A stretch of DNA of 64,000 nucleotides from Bacillota bacterium (GTDB lineage Bacteria > Bacillota > Clostridia > Lachnospirales > Bianqueaceae): positions 62,001 to 126,000 of the forward strand of contig JAFRUE010000007.1 of the NCBI GenBank assembly GCA_017441925.1, written 5' to 3'. Both the position numbers and the translations under genes were made by a program. Under the pieces are notes generated by a model. That model had not been told where the DNA came from. It did no database searches and saw only the letters and a program-made list of their open reading frames with translations. This document shows positions 17,961 through 26,368 of the stretch, piece by piece; within the stretch, counting starts at the first letter, position 1; every line of letters starts with the position of its first letter.

Positions 17961-18701
17961 ATGATTAAGGCTGTAATCTACGATCTGGACGATACACTGT
18001 ATGATTTTGTTAAGCCGAATGCGCATGCCCAGCGGAAGCTGTGCGAAGAAGCAGAGCGCCTTCTTGGGGTTCCGGCGGAAGTGTTTGAACAGGTTTTCAT
18101 CGAGTCGTATCATGCGATCGCAGACCTTGTGCCGCAGGATGTCCGCAGCCTTTTGCAGGAGGGTGAGAGGGATCTGTACGCGATGCACAGCCGTTCGCTC
18201 CGCCTGAATTATACGCTGGAGAAGCTTCAGAAGCCGCTGCTGCCGTACGCGGTCGATCTGTACAACTGCTATTGGGAGGACCTGCTCGAGAGCATCCGTC
18301 CGGAGCCGCATCTGACGGAGACGCTGGGCTGGCTTAAAAAGAAGGGAATCCGTATCGGCATCGGCAGCAACATGATGGCGCGGATACAGTACCGCAAGCT
18401 GATCAATCTGGGACTTGCGGAGTATATCGATTTTGCGGTGACCAGCGACGAGACGATGTTTGACAAACCGGATCCGCGGTTTTTCCGCAGGGTGCTTGAC
18501 AAGGCAGGATATCCGGCGGAGGAGTGCATTTTTATCGGGGATAATCTGAAGAGAGATTATAAAGGCGCATTAGGCAGCGGTCTGCATGCTCTCTGGTATG
18601 TACCGGAGCGGCTCGCCGCGGACAAAGAGATAACGCCGGATCTGCATGTGCTGCGTGATCATGCGGATCTGCCGGCGATCATAGAAAGGATGGACTCATG
18701 A
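17961..18701 (+). CDS. HAD family hydrolase
   Basis: A protein of 246 residues with all four HAD motifs: YDLDDTLYDF (motif I, residues 6-15), IGSNM (II), the Lys of DKPDPRFF (III) and IFIGDNLKRDYKG (IV). A helical cap follows motif I, as in class C1 phosphatases. It should dephosphorylate a small phosphorylated metabolite, plausibly a sugar phosphate. The TGA stop overlaps the ATG of the following Gfo/Idh gene (ATGA), so the two are translationally coupled. Confidence 0.85.
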   Translation: MIKAVIYDLDDTLYDFVKPNAHAQRKLCEEAERLLGVPAEVFEQVFIESYHAIADLVPQDVRSLLQEGERDLYAMHSRSLRLNYTLEKLQKPLLPYAVDLYNCYWEDLLESIRPEPHLTETLGWLKKKGIRIGIGSNMMARIQYRKLINLGLAEYIDFAVTSDETMFDKPDPRFFRRVLDKAGYPAEECIFIGDNLKRDYKGALGSGLHALWYVPERLAADKEITPDLHVLRDHADLPAIIERMDS

Positions 18702-19819
18702 AAATAGGGTTTATAGGCAGCGGGTGGCGTACTCGCACGTACTGGCGCATCATCCGGATGCTCCCTGAGCGTTTTGAGATCTCCGGTGTGTATTTCCGCG
18801 ATGCGGAGAAGGCAGCGGCTTATGAAGCGGAAGGTCAGCCTTTCGGCGGAAAAGCTTACACGGATCTGGACGAATTCCTGGCGGCGGGCTATGACATGGT
18901 CATGATCCTGATCCCGCGCAAGGCGGTCTTGCCGTACATCGAAAAAGTCACTGCGGCAGGACTTCCGGTCCTTGTGGAGACTCCTCCGGCGAACGGCGTG
19001 GAGGAGCTGAAGGCAGTCTGGGCTCTGCAGAAGCGTTACGGTGCGAAAATCCAGGTCGCGGAGCAGTACTTCCTGCAGCCATATCATAGAGCTGTACAGA
19101 GTCTTGTTAATCAGGGCGTGATCGGTGAGGTCAGCAACCTGCGGATCTCCATGATGCATGATTATCACGGGATCAGTGTAATGCGGCATCTGCTGGGAGC
19201 CGGGCTCAAGCCGTGCACGATCTATGCGCGCGGATATGAATTCCCGGTGCTGTATCATATCGGCAGGAACAATCTGGAACCGGCGGAGAATCAGCGGATG
19301 ATCCGGGACCGCCGCAAAGTGGCTTCTTTTGAATACGACGACGGCAAGGTCGGATTCTTTGATTTCGCGGACGAGCAGTATTTTAATTATTTCCGCAGCC
19401 GTCATCTGAACGTGCAGGGCACGCACGGCGAGATCAATGATTACGATGTGGCCTGGATGAGCGAAGACTCGATCCCGATGACCGCGCGGATGGTGCGGCA
19501 GGAGGCCGGCCCGGATTCGAACCTTGAAGGTATGAGCCTGCACCGGATCACATGGAACGGCAAAGTCCTCTGCGAAAGTCCGTTCCTTGGCCGCCGCACG
19601 GGCAGTCATTTCGTGAACGCGCAGGAGGACGCGAGACTCAGTGATGACGAGATCGGCATGGCGTCACTGCTCGCAGGCATGGAGAAGATGATCGCGGGCG
19701 GAGAGGAGATCTATCCGCTTGCGGAAGCGCTGCAGGACACTTATCTCTATCTGATGATGGACGAAGCGATCCGGACCGGCAAGCCGGTGCGTACTGAGCA
19801 GATGCCGTGGATGGAGTAA
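18698..19819 (+). CDS. Gfo/Idh/MocA family oxidoreductase
   Basis: A protein of 373 residues. The N-terminal Rossmann fold has KIGFIGSGWRTRTYW; the C-terminal domain begins with QVAEQYFLQPYHRAVQSL and includes GVIGEVSNLRISMMHDYHG. In most family members the substrate site contains an E-K-P motif; here the matching segment is VETPPA near residue 93, so the usual Lys is Thr. That may mean altered chemistry or a non-oxidoreductase role. It overlaps the HAD gene by four bases and the Nudix gene starts eight bases later. Confidence 0.8.
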   Translation: MKIGFIGSGWRTRTYWRIIRMLPERFEISGVYFRDAEKAAAYEAEGQPFGGKAYTDLDEFLAAGYDMVMILIPRKAVLPYIEKVTAAGLPVLVETPPANGVEELKAVWALQKRYGAKIQVAEQYFLQPYHRAVQSLVNQGVIGEVSNLRISMMHDYHGISVMRHLLGAGLKPCTIYARGYEFPVLYHIGRNNLEPAENQRMIRDRRKVASFEYDDGKVGFFDFADEQYFNYFRSRHLNVQGTHGEINDYDVAWMSEDSIPMTARMVRQEAGPDSNLEGMSLHRITWNGKVLCESPFLGRRTGSHFVNAQEDARLSDDEIGMASLLAGMEKMIAGGEEIYPLAEALQDTYLYLMMDEAIRTGKPVRTEQMPWME

Positions 19820-19827
19820 GGGATAAG

Positions 19828-20349
19828 ATGCGTCTTTTGTTTGAGCTTGATGCAAAGGATTATGATCCGGACGGAAGAGCTTTTGTCAGACCGTCCGCCC
19901 GCGGGATCATTATCAAAGAAGGTAAAGTGGCAATGGTTCACAGCCTTAGGTATGATTATTATAAATTCCCGGGCGGAGGGCTGGAACCAGGCGAGGACGC
20001 GAAGGCTGCTATGATACGCGAAGTCCGGGAAGAATCAGGACTAAGAGTCATTCCGGCATCTGTCCGAGAATACGGATTAGTACGCCGTATGCAGAAGAAC
20101 GATATGCCGGGATATGATTATTTTTATCAGGAAAACTTTTATTTCCTGTGCGATGCGGAAGAAGAGACCGTATCCCAGGACCTTGACGACTATGAGGCAG
20201 AAGCAGGATTCGTACCGGAATGGATAGAACCGGACCGAGCAATCTACGTCAACAGATATGTCAATACCAATATACAGGGCAGATTCACCCGTGAACGGGA
20301 GGCAAGGATCCTCGAGATGCTGATGAAAGAAGAATATTTCGCCAGGTAA
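19828..20349 (+). CDS. Nudix hydrolase
   Basis: A protein of 173 residues with a complete Nudix box at about residues 52-75 (GGGLEPGEDAKAAMI then REVREESGL), which fits Gx5Ex7REUxEExGU. It should hydrolyse a nucleoside diphosphate linked to another moiety; the substrate is not predictable. I placed the start at 19828 after GGAGTAAGGG; an in-frame ATG at 19807 would overlap the preceding gene. Confidence 0.85.
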   Translation: MRLLFELDAKDYDPDGRAFVRPSARGIIIKEGKVAMVHSLRYDYYKFPGGGLEPGEDAKAAMIREVREESGLRVIPASVREYGLVRRMQKNDMPGYDYFYQENFYFLCDAEEETVSQDLDDYEAEAGFVPEWIEPDRAIYVNRYVNTNIQGRFTREREARILEMLMKEEYFAR

Positions 20350-20384
20350 GAGGGATCTGGAATCCGCAGAAAGATGATCTGATC

Positions 20385-22613
20385 ATGAAAGATAAAGAGA
20401 TAACGCAGAATGGGGCACAGAGACTGAGAATTCACAGGAGAAGCACACTCCTTGTTTATCTTGTCTCTAATTTTCTGTTGTTGATTTTACCGGCTCTGAT
20501 TCTGACAATCAATACCAGAGTGACGTATAATTTCCAGACTCAGCTGCTTGCCCAGTCCAGACAACAGCTTGCCGGCCAGTTCCAGCAGATGATGGACAAT
20601 AAGCTTAATGAGATGGACAAGCTATACCGCGGTATGTTCAAGGATGAAGAAGTCGTCAAGTTCATGTTCGTAAAAGGCAATACCATACAGAAAAATGACT
20701 ATTACACCGTTCTGCAGATCGTCAATAAGCTGGGCCTGATCTATGACAGGCAGAGTTCGATTTCCGAGATTTATCTGTATTTTCCGGCGAGCAGCAGTAT
20801 CATCACACCGACTTACAGACTTTATGCGCGGACGTTTTTTGACAGGATCATGGAAATGGACGATATCTCCTATGATCAGTGGACGGAACTTCTCTGCAAA
20901 GGATATATAACCCTGTCGAATGTTTATCTTAGGGACAGTGATGCAGATGATGATAATCTGTATTTTGCCAAAACAATGTATATTACGACGGATGAACAGT
21001 ATTCGCCGGTCATTTTCTTCAGTATATCAAAGGATAGTATAAGAGAAGAGGCAGAAAATCTGCTCGGTTCTTCCGGAATGTCTGCCGAGATTATAGATGA
21101 ACGGGATAATAAGGTGGTATTTGATTCCGGATCAGATGAGAGCAGTCCGTATATCGATCTGGCATCATCGATAGAGAATCTGAGCTACCGTATCTATTAT
21201 CCGGCTAACAGTTTTACGGATGAATACGCGTTCTCACTGCATTTTATTATGATCAGTACGGTTCTCGGCTTCCTGATCAATATCGGTATCGCCGTGTATC
21301 TGGCATACAGGAATTATAAACCGATCCGCAATATCCTGATGCGGATCGGGAACCGCGGCCGCGAGACTCTGGAAGATGAAAATGAATTTGTTCAGATGCA
21401 GGAAATCATGGACAGGACGTTCGCCAGAAATGAAGAGATGAAACCGGTCTATCTGCAGTATTATCTGCGACAATTGCTGGAAGGACGTATTCGGATGACG
21501 CAGCCGGTACTGGATAACGTCGCTGCTTCCGGAATCAATTTATCTGATGGCTGGTTCCAGATCTTTGAGGTCATTTCCGCAGAAGAGAAAGACAACAGGA
21601 CTGATCTTTTGGACACCATTCGCAAATTAATGGAGGACTATCCTGAAAAGAGAAGCGATGTTTATTATGTGTCCCATGAAAACGCCAGCCTGACAGTTCT
21701 TCTGCGTTATCCAAAAGAGCTGGAGATCGGCAGTATCCTGTCGGAAGTCGAGAAGATCCAGAGAAAAACAGAGAATATTCTCAGTCAGCCGATCGCGATT
21801 TACGTCAGCAGAATGCTCGATCAGGCATCGGAACTGCCGGATGTGTATCAGCAGGCGGAAAGAGCCAGAATCTATGTCGGCTGGAGCGGATATACCGGGA
21901 TACTGACATATGAGGATTTCATGAATGAGCAGACCGGGTATTTCAGATACAGTATCGATGACGAGCTGCAGCTGATCAATTATATACGCAGCGGAGAGAC
22001 AGAGAAAGTATCAGATGAGATCGACAGACTGTTCCATAACTGCGCCAGCCGGATCAAAGAAGATGATCCGCAGTTTGCTGCGGCAGTCAGAGGAATGATG
22101 ATCCATCTGATGAGTACTTATCTGAAGGTCGCTCAGCAGCTTGGGCTGGAGGAAGAATCATTTAATTACGATATTATCCTGACAAGTGCTCCCCAGCAGG
22201 CAAGAAGATGGTGCATAGAGGCTTTCTGCAGACTTGCTGACCGTGCGCGGGCTAAATATGACAAGAACAGCAGAGCGGTGAGACAGGTAGAGGATTATAT
22301 TTCGGAGCATTACGCGGATGACAGTCTGGGACTGGCGGGGCTTGCGGAAGTAGCAGGCTTAAGCGCGGCGTATCTGTCGACTCTGTTTAAGCAGAATACA
22401 GGCATGAATCTGTCTGACCATATCAACAGGGTCAGGATCGATCATGCTAAAGAGAAACTTAAAGAAAACGACATGGCAACCATACATGAAATCGCCGTCG
22501 GATGCGGTTTCTATTCTGACGCGACGTTTATGAGAGTGTTTAAGAAGCTGGAAGGCATTACACCGGGAGAATACAGAAAATCATCTGAAAAACCTGGAAG
22601 CCGGAATATCTAA
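20385..22613 (+). CDS. Membrane-anchored AraC-family regulator
   Basis: A protein of 742 residues. A transmembrane segment at about residues 24-42 and another at about 285-310 enclose an extracellular sensor domain, and the C-terminus is a double helix-turn-helix AraC domain (LAGLAEVAGLSAAYLSTLFK, then IHEIAVGCGFYSDATFMRVF). This architecture is typical of Firmicutes regulators next to LplABC-type oligosaccharide importers, where the sensor probably detects the sugar outside the cell. It directly precedes the solute-binding protein gene by 116 bases and probably controls the importer and the lyase downstream. Confidence 0.85.
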   Translation: MKDKEITQNGAQRLRIHRRSTLLVYLVSNFLLLILPALILTINTRVTYNFQTQLLAQSRQQLAGQFQQMMDNKLNEMDKLYRGMFKDEEVVKFMFVKGNTIQKNDYYTVLQIVNKLGLIYDRQSSISEIYLYFPASSSIITPTYRLYARTFFDRIMEMDDISYDQWTELLCKGYITLSNVYLRDSDADDDNLYFAKTMYITTDEQYSPVIFFSISKDSIREEAENLLGSSGMSAEIIDERDNKVVFDSGSDESSPYIDLASSIENLSYRIYYPANSFTDEYAFSLHFIMISTVLGFLINIGIAVYLAYRNYKPIRNILMRIGNRGRETLEDENEFVQMQEIMDRTFARNEEMKPVYLQYYLRQLLEGRIRMTQPVLDNVAASGINLSDGWFQIFEVISAEEKDNRTDLLDTIRKLMEDYPEKRSDVYYVSHENASLTVLLRYPKELEIGSILSEVEKIQRKTENILSQPIAIYVSRMLDQASELPDVYQQAERARIYVGWSGYTGILTYEDFMNEQTGYFRYSIDDELQLINYIRSGETEKVSDEIDRLFHNCASRIKEDDPQFAAAVRGMMIHLMSTYLKVAQQLGLEEESFNYDIILTSAPQQARRWCIEAFCRLADRARAKYDKNSRAVRQVEDYISEHYADDSLGLAGLAEVAGLSAAYLSTLFKQNTGMNLSDHINRVRIDHAKEKLKENDMATIHEIAVGCGFYSDATFMRVFKKLEGITPGEYRKSSEKPGSRNI

Positions 22614-22729
22614 AATTTTGAGAGAAAATCGAAAAAGCTGTCGGTTCCCGATTCCTGTTTGACAAGCTACAATAGAAGCAGCAAGATGGCCGCAGTCTGG
22701 CGGCTGTCAAAAAACAGGAGGGAAAACTT

Positions 22730-24358
22730 ATGAAAGGAAAAAGCTTTAAGAGTGTGCTGTGTGTAGTGCTGGCTGTTCTGCTTGTAGCGAGCACACTGAC
22801 AGGCTGTACCGGCGGGTCTTCCAGTAACAATTCCGGCAGCGGTTCCAACTCGAACGGATCTGCCTCCGGAGAGAAGGTTTCTCTGACGTTCTGGTCCGAT
22901 CTGAACGCGAAGACAGCCAACACCTGCACGTCCTATGAGGATGTTGCGGCCATGAAGAAGCTCGAAGAGATCCTGAATATCGACATTACATGGCAGCATC
23001 CTCCGGTAGGCGAGGAGAAGGAACAGTTCAACCTTACGGTTGCTTCTATGAAGCTGCCGGACATGATGTACTATGACTGGCTGAACGGATATGCGGGCGG
23101 CCCGGAGAAGGCTGTTGCCGACAAGGTCATTCTGAAGCTGAATGATTCACTCGATAAAGCACCGAATCTGAAGGCTCTGTTTGATGAGTATCCGGATTTC
23201 TACAAGCAGTCCGTAACAGATGCCGGAACACTGTACATGTTCCCCTTTGCCCGTGAGATCTGCCTGGCAGAAGAGAACAAGATCCTGAACTGCTTCCAGG
23301 GTCCTGCCTACAGAAAGGATCTGGCGGATGCTCTGAATATCGCGGAGCCTCGTACCATCGACGAGCTTTATGCTATGTTCAATGCTTTCAAGGCTGAATA
23401 CGGCGATGATTTTATCCCGTACTGCGCCCGTGCTCTGGATGCTCCGAACGGTATCTTCGCGATCTGTGCCGCTTATGGATTCCTGTCTGATTTCTATATG
23501 GAAGGCGATACCGTCAGCTACGGCGTTCTGTCTCCCAATTTCAAGGCATATCTGGAGACTATGGTCAAGTGGTACAGCGAAGGACTGATCGATCCCGATT
23601 TCATGGCGAATGACGGCGATTCCTTCAAGGCTAAGATCACAAACGGCGATGCCGGATTCTATATCGGTTCTCAGGGCGGTAACTGGGTAACCTTCTGCAA
23701 GGTCCTGGAGACGACCGTTCCGGAAGCGAATCTTGCTTATATGCACTGGCCGGCAGGTCCGGACGGCAAGGCGTACTCTTCTCAGACTGCTGTCGACCAT
23801 ATCGTTGGCGGATCCGGTGCTGCGATCACCACGCAGAACACCAATCTGGATGCCTGCCTGAGATATCTGGATTACGGCTATAGCAAGGAAGGCATCTATC
23901 TCCTGAACTATGGTATCGAAGGCGATACCTATGAAGTTGTTGACGGAAAGGTCAACTTTACCGCTAAGATCAATGACGCGGCTGCCGAAAAGGGCATGGA
24001 CTTCGTCATGGGTCAGTATGCGTTCGGCGGAATTTCCAGCTGGGCGACTCTGCAGGCTGTCGATCTGGTCAGCATTACCAGGACCTATCCGGGACAGGCA
24101 GAGACCGTTTACACCTGGGGCGACTGCAGCCATGATCTGATCCTTCCGCCGATCTCTCCGACGGTTGATGAGGCTACAAAGCTTGCCAACATCATGAATC
24201 AGATCAAGACGTACCGTGATGAGACGGTCGCCAAGATCGTTATGGGTCAGCTGCCGATCAGCGAGTGTGATACGATGGTAGCCAAGATCAAGGAGATGGG
24301 CATCGACGAAGCTCTTGAGATCGAAAATGCCGCTCTGGACAGATATAACAAGCGTTAA
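22730..24358 (+). CDS. Extracellular solute-binding lipoprotein (sugar ABC importer)
   Basis: A protein of 542 residues. The signal peptide ends in the lipobox LTGC (Cys 26), followed by a Ser/Gly/Asn-rich linker and a family-1-type binding domain (VSLTFWSDLN, KLPDMMYYDW). The length (over 500) and adjacent LplB/YtcP-type permeases fit the LipO/LplA group that binds plant-derived oligosaccharides. Given the lyase two genes on, I infer an oligogalacturonide or related pectic ligand. Strong ribosome site (CAGGAGGG). A hairpin separates it from the permease genes. Confidence 0.85.
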   Translation: MKGKSFKSVLCVVLAVLLVASTLTGCTGGSSSNNSGSGSNSNGSASGEKVSLTFWSDLNAKTANTCTSYEDVAAMKKLEEILNIDITWQHPPVGEEKEQFNLTVASMKLPDMMYYDWLNGYAGGPEKAVADKVILKLNDSLDKAPNLKALFDEYPDFYKQSVTDAGTLYMFPFAREICLAEENKILNCFQGPAYRKDLADALNIAEPRTIDELYAMFNAFKAEYGDDFIPYCARALDAPNGIFAICAAYGFLSDFYMEGDTVSYGVLSPNFKAYLETMVKWYSEGLIDPDFMANDGDSFKAKITNGDAGFYIGSQGGNWVTFCKVLETTVPEANLAYMHWPAGPDGKAYSSQTAVDHIVGGSGAAITTQNTNLDACLRYLDYGYSKEGIYLLNYGIEGDTYEVVDGKVNFTAKINDAAAEKGMDFVMGQYAFGGISSWATLQAVDLVSITRTYPGQAETVYTWGDCSHDLILPPISPTVDEATKLANIMNQIKTYRDETVAKIVMGQLPISECDTMVAKIKEMGIDEALEIENAALDRYNKR

Positions 24359-24371
24359 TCAGTTTATTTCA

Positions 24372-24407
24372 GGGCAGAAGGGGACTTCAGAGAGTCTCCT
24401 TCTGCTC
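24372..24407 (+). terminator. Hairpin between binding-protein and permease genes
   Basis: GGCAGAAGG-GACT and AGTC-CCTTCTGC form a long stem followed by a short T-containing stretch. In binding-protein importers such a partial terminator or stabiliser typically lets the binding protein be made in excess over the permeases. Confidence 0.6.
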
Positions 24408-24513
24408 TTGCTGTATCCAAAAACGTATAAACAACAAGAGAATATCATAAACAGATAAAACAGGGTCACACCTTTTACGATTCAGACATCAGAAAAGACA
24501 GAGAGAATATGAC

Positions 24514-25434
24514 ATGAAAAAAGACAGCTTTATAAACCGTCTCGGCAAAGACCTGAAGAAGTTCAAATATGTATACATCATGGCGATCCCCATGGTCGTA
24601 TACTATGTTCTTTTCAGTTATATGCCGATGTACGGCGCGATCATCGCGTTTAAGCATTTTTCACCGGGACTGGGGATCTGGAAGAGCGAATGGGCCGGAA
24701 CGTTTTATTTTAAGATGTTCTTCCAGGATGTATACTTTTCCCGTATTCTCCGGAATACGGTCCTGATCAGCTTCAAAAATCTGCTTTTCGGCTTCCCAGC
24801 ACCGATCATTCTGGCCCTTCTGATCAATGAAGTGCGGAATAACGCGTTTAAGAAAACGGTTCAGACGATTTCGTATCTGCCGCATTTCGTTTCGATCATG
24901 GTCATCTGCGGACTGATCATTGACTTTACGGCCAGAGACGGAGCGATCAATGACGTGATCGCGTTCTTCGGCGGAAGCAGGCAGACCATGCTTCTGAATC
25001 CGAAGCTTTTCCAGCCTGTCTATATTATCAGCGGGATCTGGCAGGAGATCGGCTGGGGCTCCATCATTTATTTGGGAGCACTGACTGCAATTGATCCGCA
25101 GCTGTATGAGGCCGCAAGCATCGACGGAGCGGGCCGGTTCCGGAAGATGGCGCATGTTACGCTTCCCGGGATCATGCCGACGATCATCATCATGCTGATC
25201 CTCCGCATCGGTTCCATCATGAATGTCGGACATGAGAAGATCATTCTTCTGTATAACGCGACGGTTTATGAGACGGCGGACGTTATCTCAACGTATGCTT
25301 ACCGCAAGGGTCTGCTGGAAATGAATTACAGCTATTCGACAGCGATCGGTCTCTTTAACTCCATTATCAATTTCATTCTGGTTATCGGATCCAACACGAT
25401 CAGCAGAAAGTGGGGGGAGACAAGCTTATGGTAA
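24514..25434 (+). CDS. ABC sugar importer permease, LplB type
   Basis: An inner-membrane permease of 306 residues with six predicted transmembrane segments. The EAA loop EAASIDGAGRFRKMAHVTLP near residue 203 is where the ATPase docks. The C-terminal segment ISTYAYRKGLLEMNYSYSTA is typical of LplB relatives. It partners the permease at 25428 (seven-base overlap) and the binding protein at 22730. No ATPase gene is nearby; relatives share a general MsmX/MsmK-type ATPase encoded elsewhere. Confidence 0.9.
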   Translation: MKKDSFINRLGKDLKKFKYVYIMAIPMVVYYVLFSYMPMYGAIIAFKHFSPGLGIWKSEWAGTFYFKMFFQDVYFSRILRNTVLISFKNLLFGFPAPIILALLINEVRNNAFKKTVQTISYLPHFVSIMVICGLIIDFTARDGAINDVIAFFGGSRQTMLLNPKLFQPVYIISGIWQEIGWGSIIYLGALTAIDPQLYEAASIDGAGRFRKMAHVTLPGIMPTIIIMLILRIGSIMNVGHEKIILLYNATVYETADVISTYAYRKGLLEMNYSYSTAIGLFNSIINFILVIGSNTISRKWGETSLW

Positions 25435-26324
25435 AGAAAACTTCGAACGCGATCAAAAGGACTCCGGGCGAGTGGGCTTTTGATATTATAAATACGATCA
25501 TTCTTGTTCTGATCATTGTTGTTACACTGTATCCGTTTATCTATGTACTGTTTGCTTCGATCAGCAATCCCTCGATGATCGCGAGCCATACGGGACTGCT
25601 CCTGTGGCCGATCGGATTTGATCTTTCTTCATATTCCGCGGTTCTGGAGAATCCCAATATCCTCATGGGATATAAGAATACAATCTTCTATGTGCTTGTC
25701 GGTACCTCCGTCAGCCTGCTCATGACGATCCTGACGGCCTATGTCCTTTCCAGAAAAGGATATATGCTCAAGAGATTCCTGACGTTCATGGCTGTGTTTA
25801 CGATGTTCTTCAGCGGCGGTCTGATCCCGTTCTACCTGCAGGTCAACAGACTGGGACTGGCGGACACCCGCTGGGCTCTGATCTTCCCGGCGGCGATGAG
25901 CACCTATAATGTTATCGTTATGAGGACCGCCTTCTCGAGCATCCCGGACAGTCTGGAGGAATCCGCCAGAATCGACGGGGCCCAGGATTTTACGATCCTG
26001 TTCCATATCGTGTTGCCGCTGTCGCTGCCGACAGTTGCGATCATGGTCCTGTTCTACGGTGTAGGCCAGTGGAACTCCTGGTTTAACGCGATGGTCTTCC
26101 TGCGTGACCGGAATCTGTATCCGCTGCAGCTGATCCTGCGAGAGATCCTGATCCTGTCCGATACCTCGGATATGGTCACGAATATGGTCGTCGACCGCGA
26201 GATGATCGGTGAGACGATCAAATACGCAACGATCATCATTACGACAGTTCCGATCCTGCTGGTATATCCTTTCCTGCAGAAATACTTCGTTAAAGGCATG
26301 ATGATCGGAGCGGTTAAGGAATAA
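25428..26324 (+). CDS. ABC sugar importer permease, LplC/YtcP type
   Basis: A protein of 298 residues with six predicted membrane segments and the EAA loop EESARIDGAQDFTILFHIVLP near residue 180. The family-typical end is VKGMMIGAVKE. I chose ATG 25428, inside the end of the preceding permease gene and eight bases after a GGGGGGAG site; a GTG at 25410 is the alternative. The overlap suggests coupled synthesis of the heterodimer. Confidence 0.9.
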   Translation: MVKKTSNAIKRTPGEWAFDIINTIILVLIIVVTLYPFIYVLFASISNPSMIASHTGLLLWPIGFDLSSYSAVLENPNILMGYKNTIFYVLVGTSVSLLMTILTAYVLSRKGYMLKRFLTFMAVFTMFFSGGLIPFYLQVNRLGLADTRWALIFPAAMSTYNVIVMRTAFSSIPDSLEESARIDGAQDFTILFHIVLPLSLPTVAIMVLFYGVGQWNSWFNAMVFLRDRNLYPLQLILREILILSDTSDMVTNMVVDREMIGETIKYATIIITTVPILLVYPFLQKYFVKGMMIGAVKE

Positions 26325-26368
26325 CGTTTTTTCAGAAACAAATTTACAGTAAAACAGAGAGGTAAGTC

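Noticed and set aside
22660-22700. Promoter before the binding-protein gene (TTGACA next to TACAAT)
   Set aside because: The two hexamers are only three bases apart; pairing either with another box gives a poor partner, so I did not annotate a promoter.
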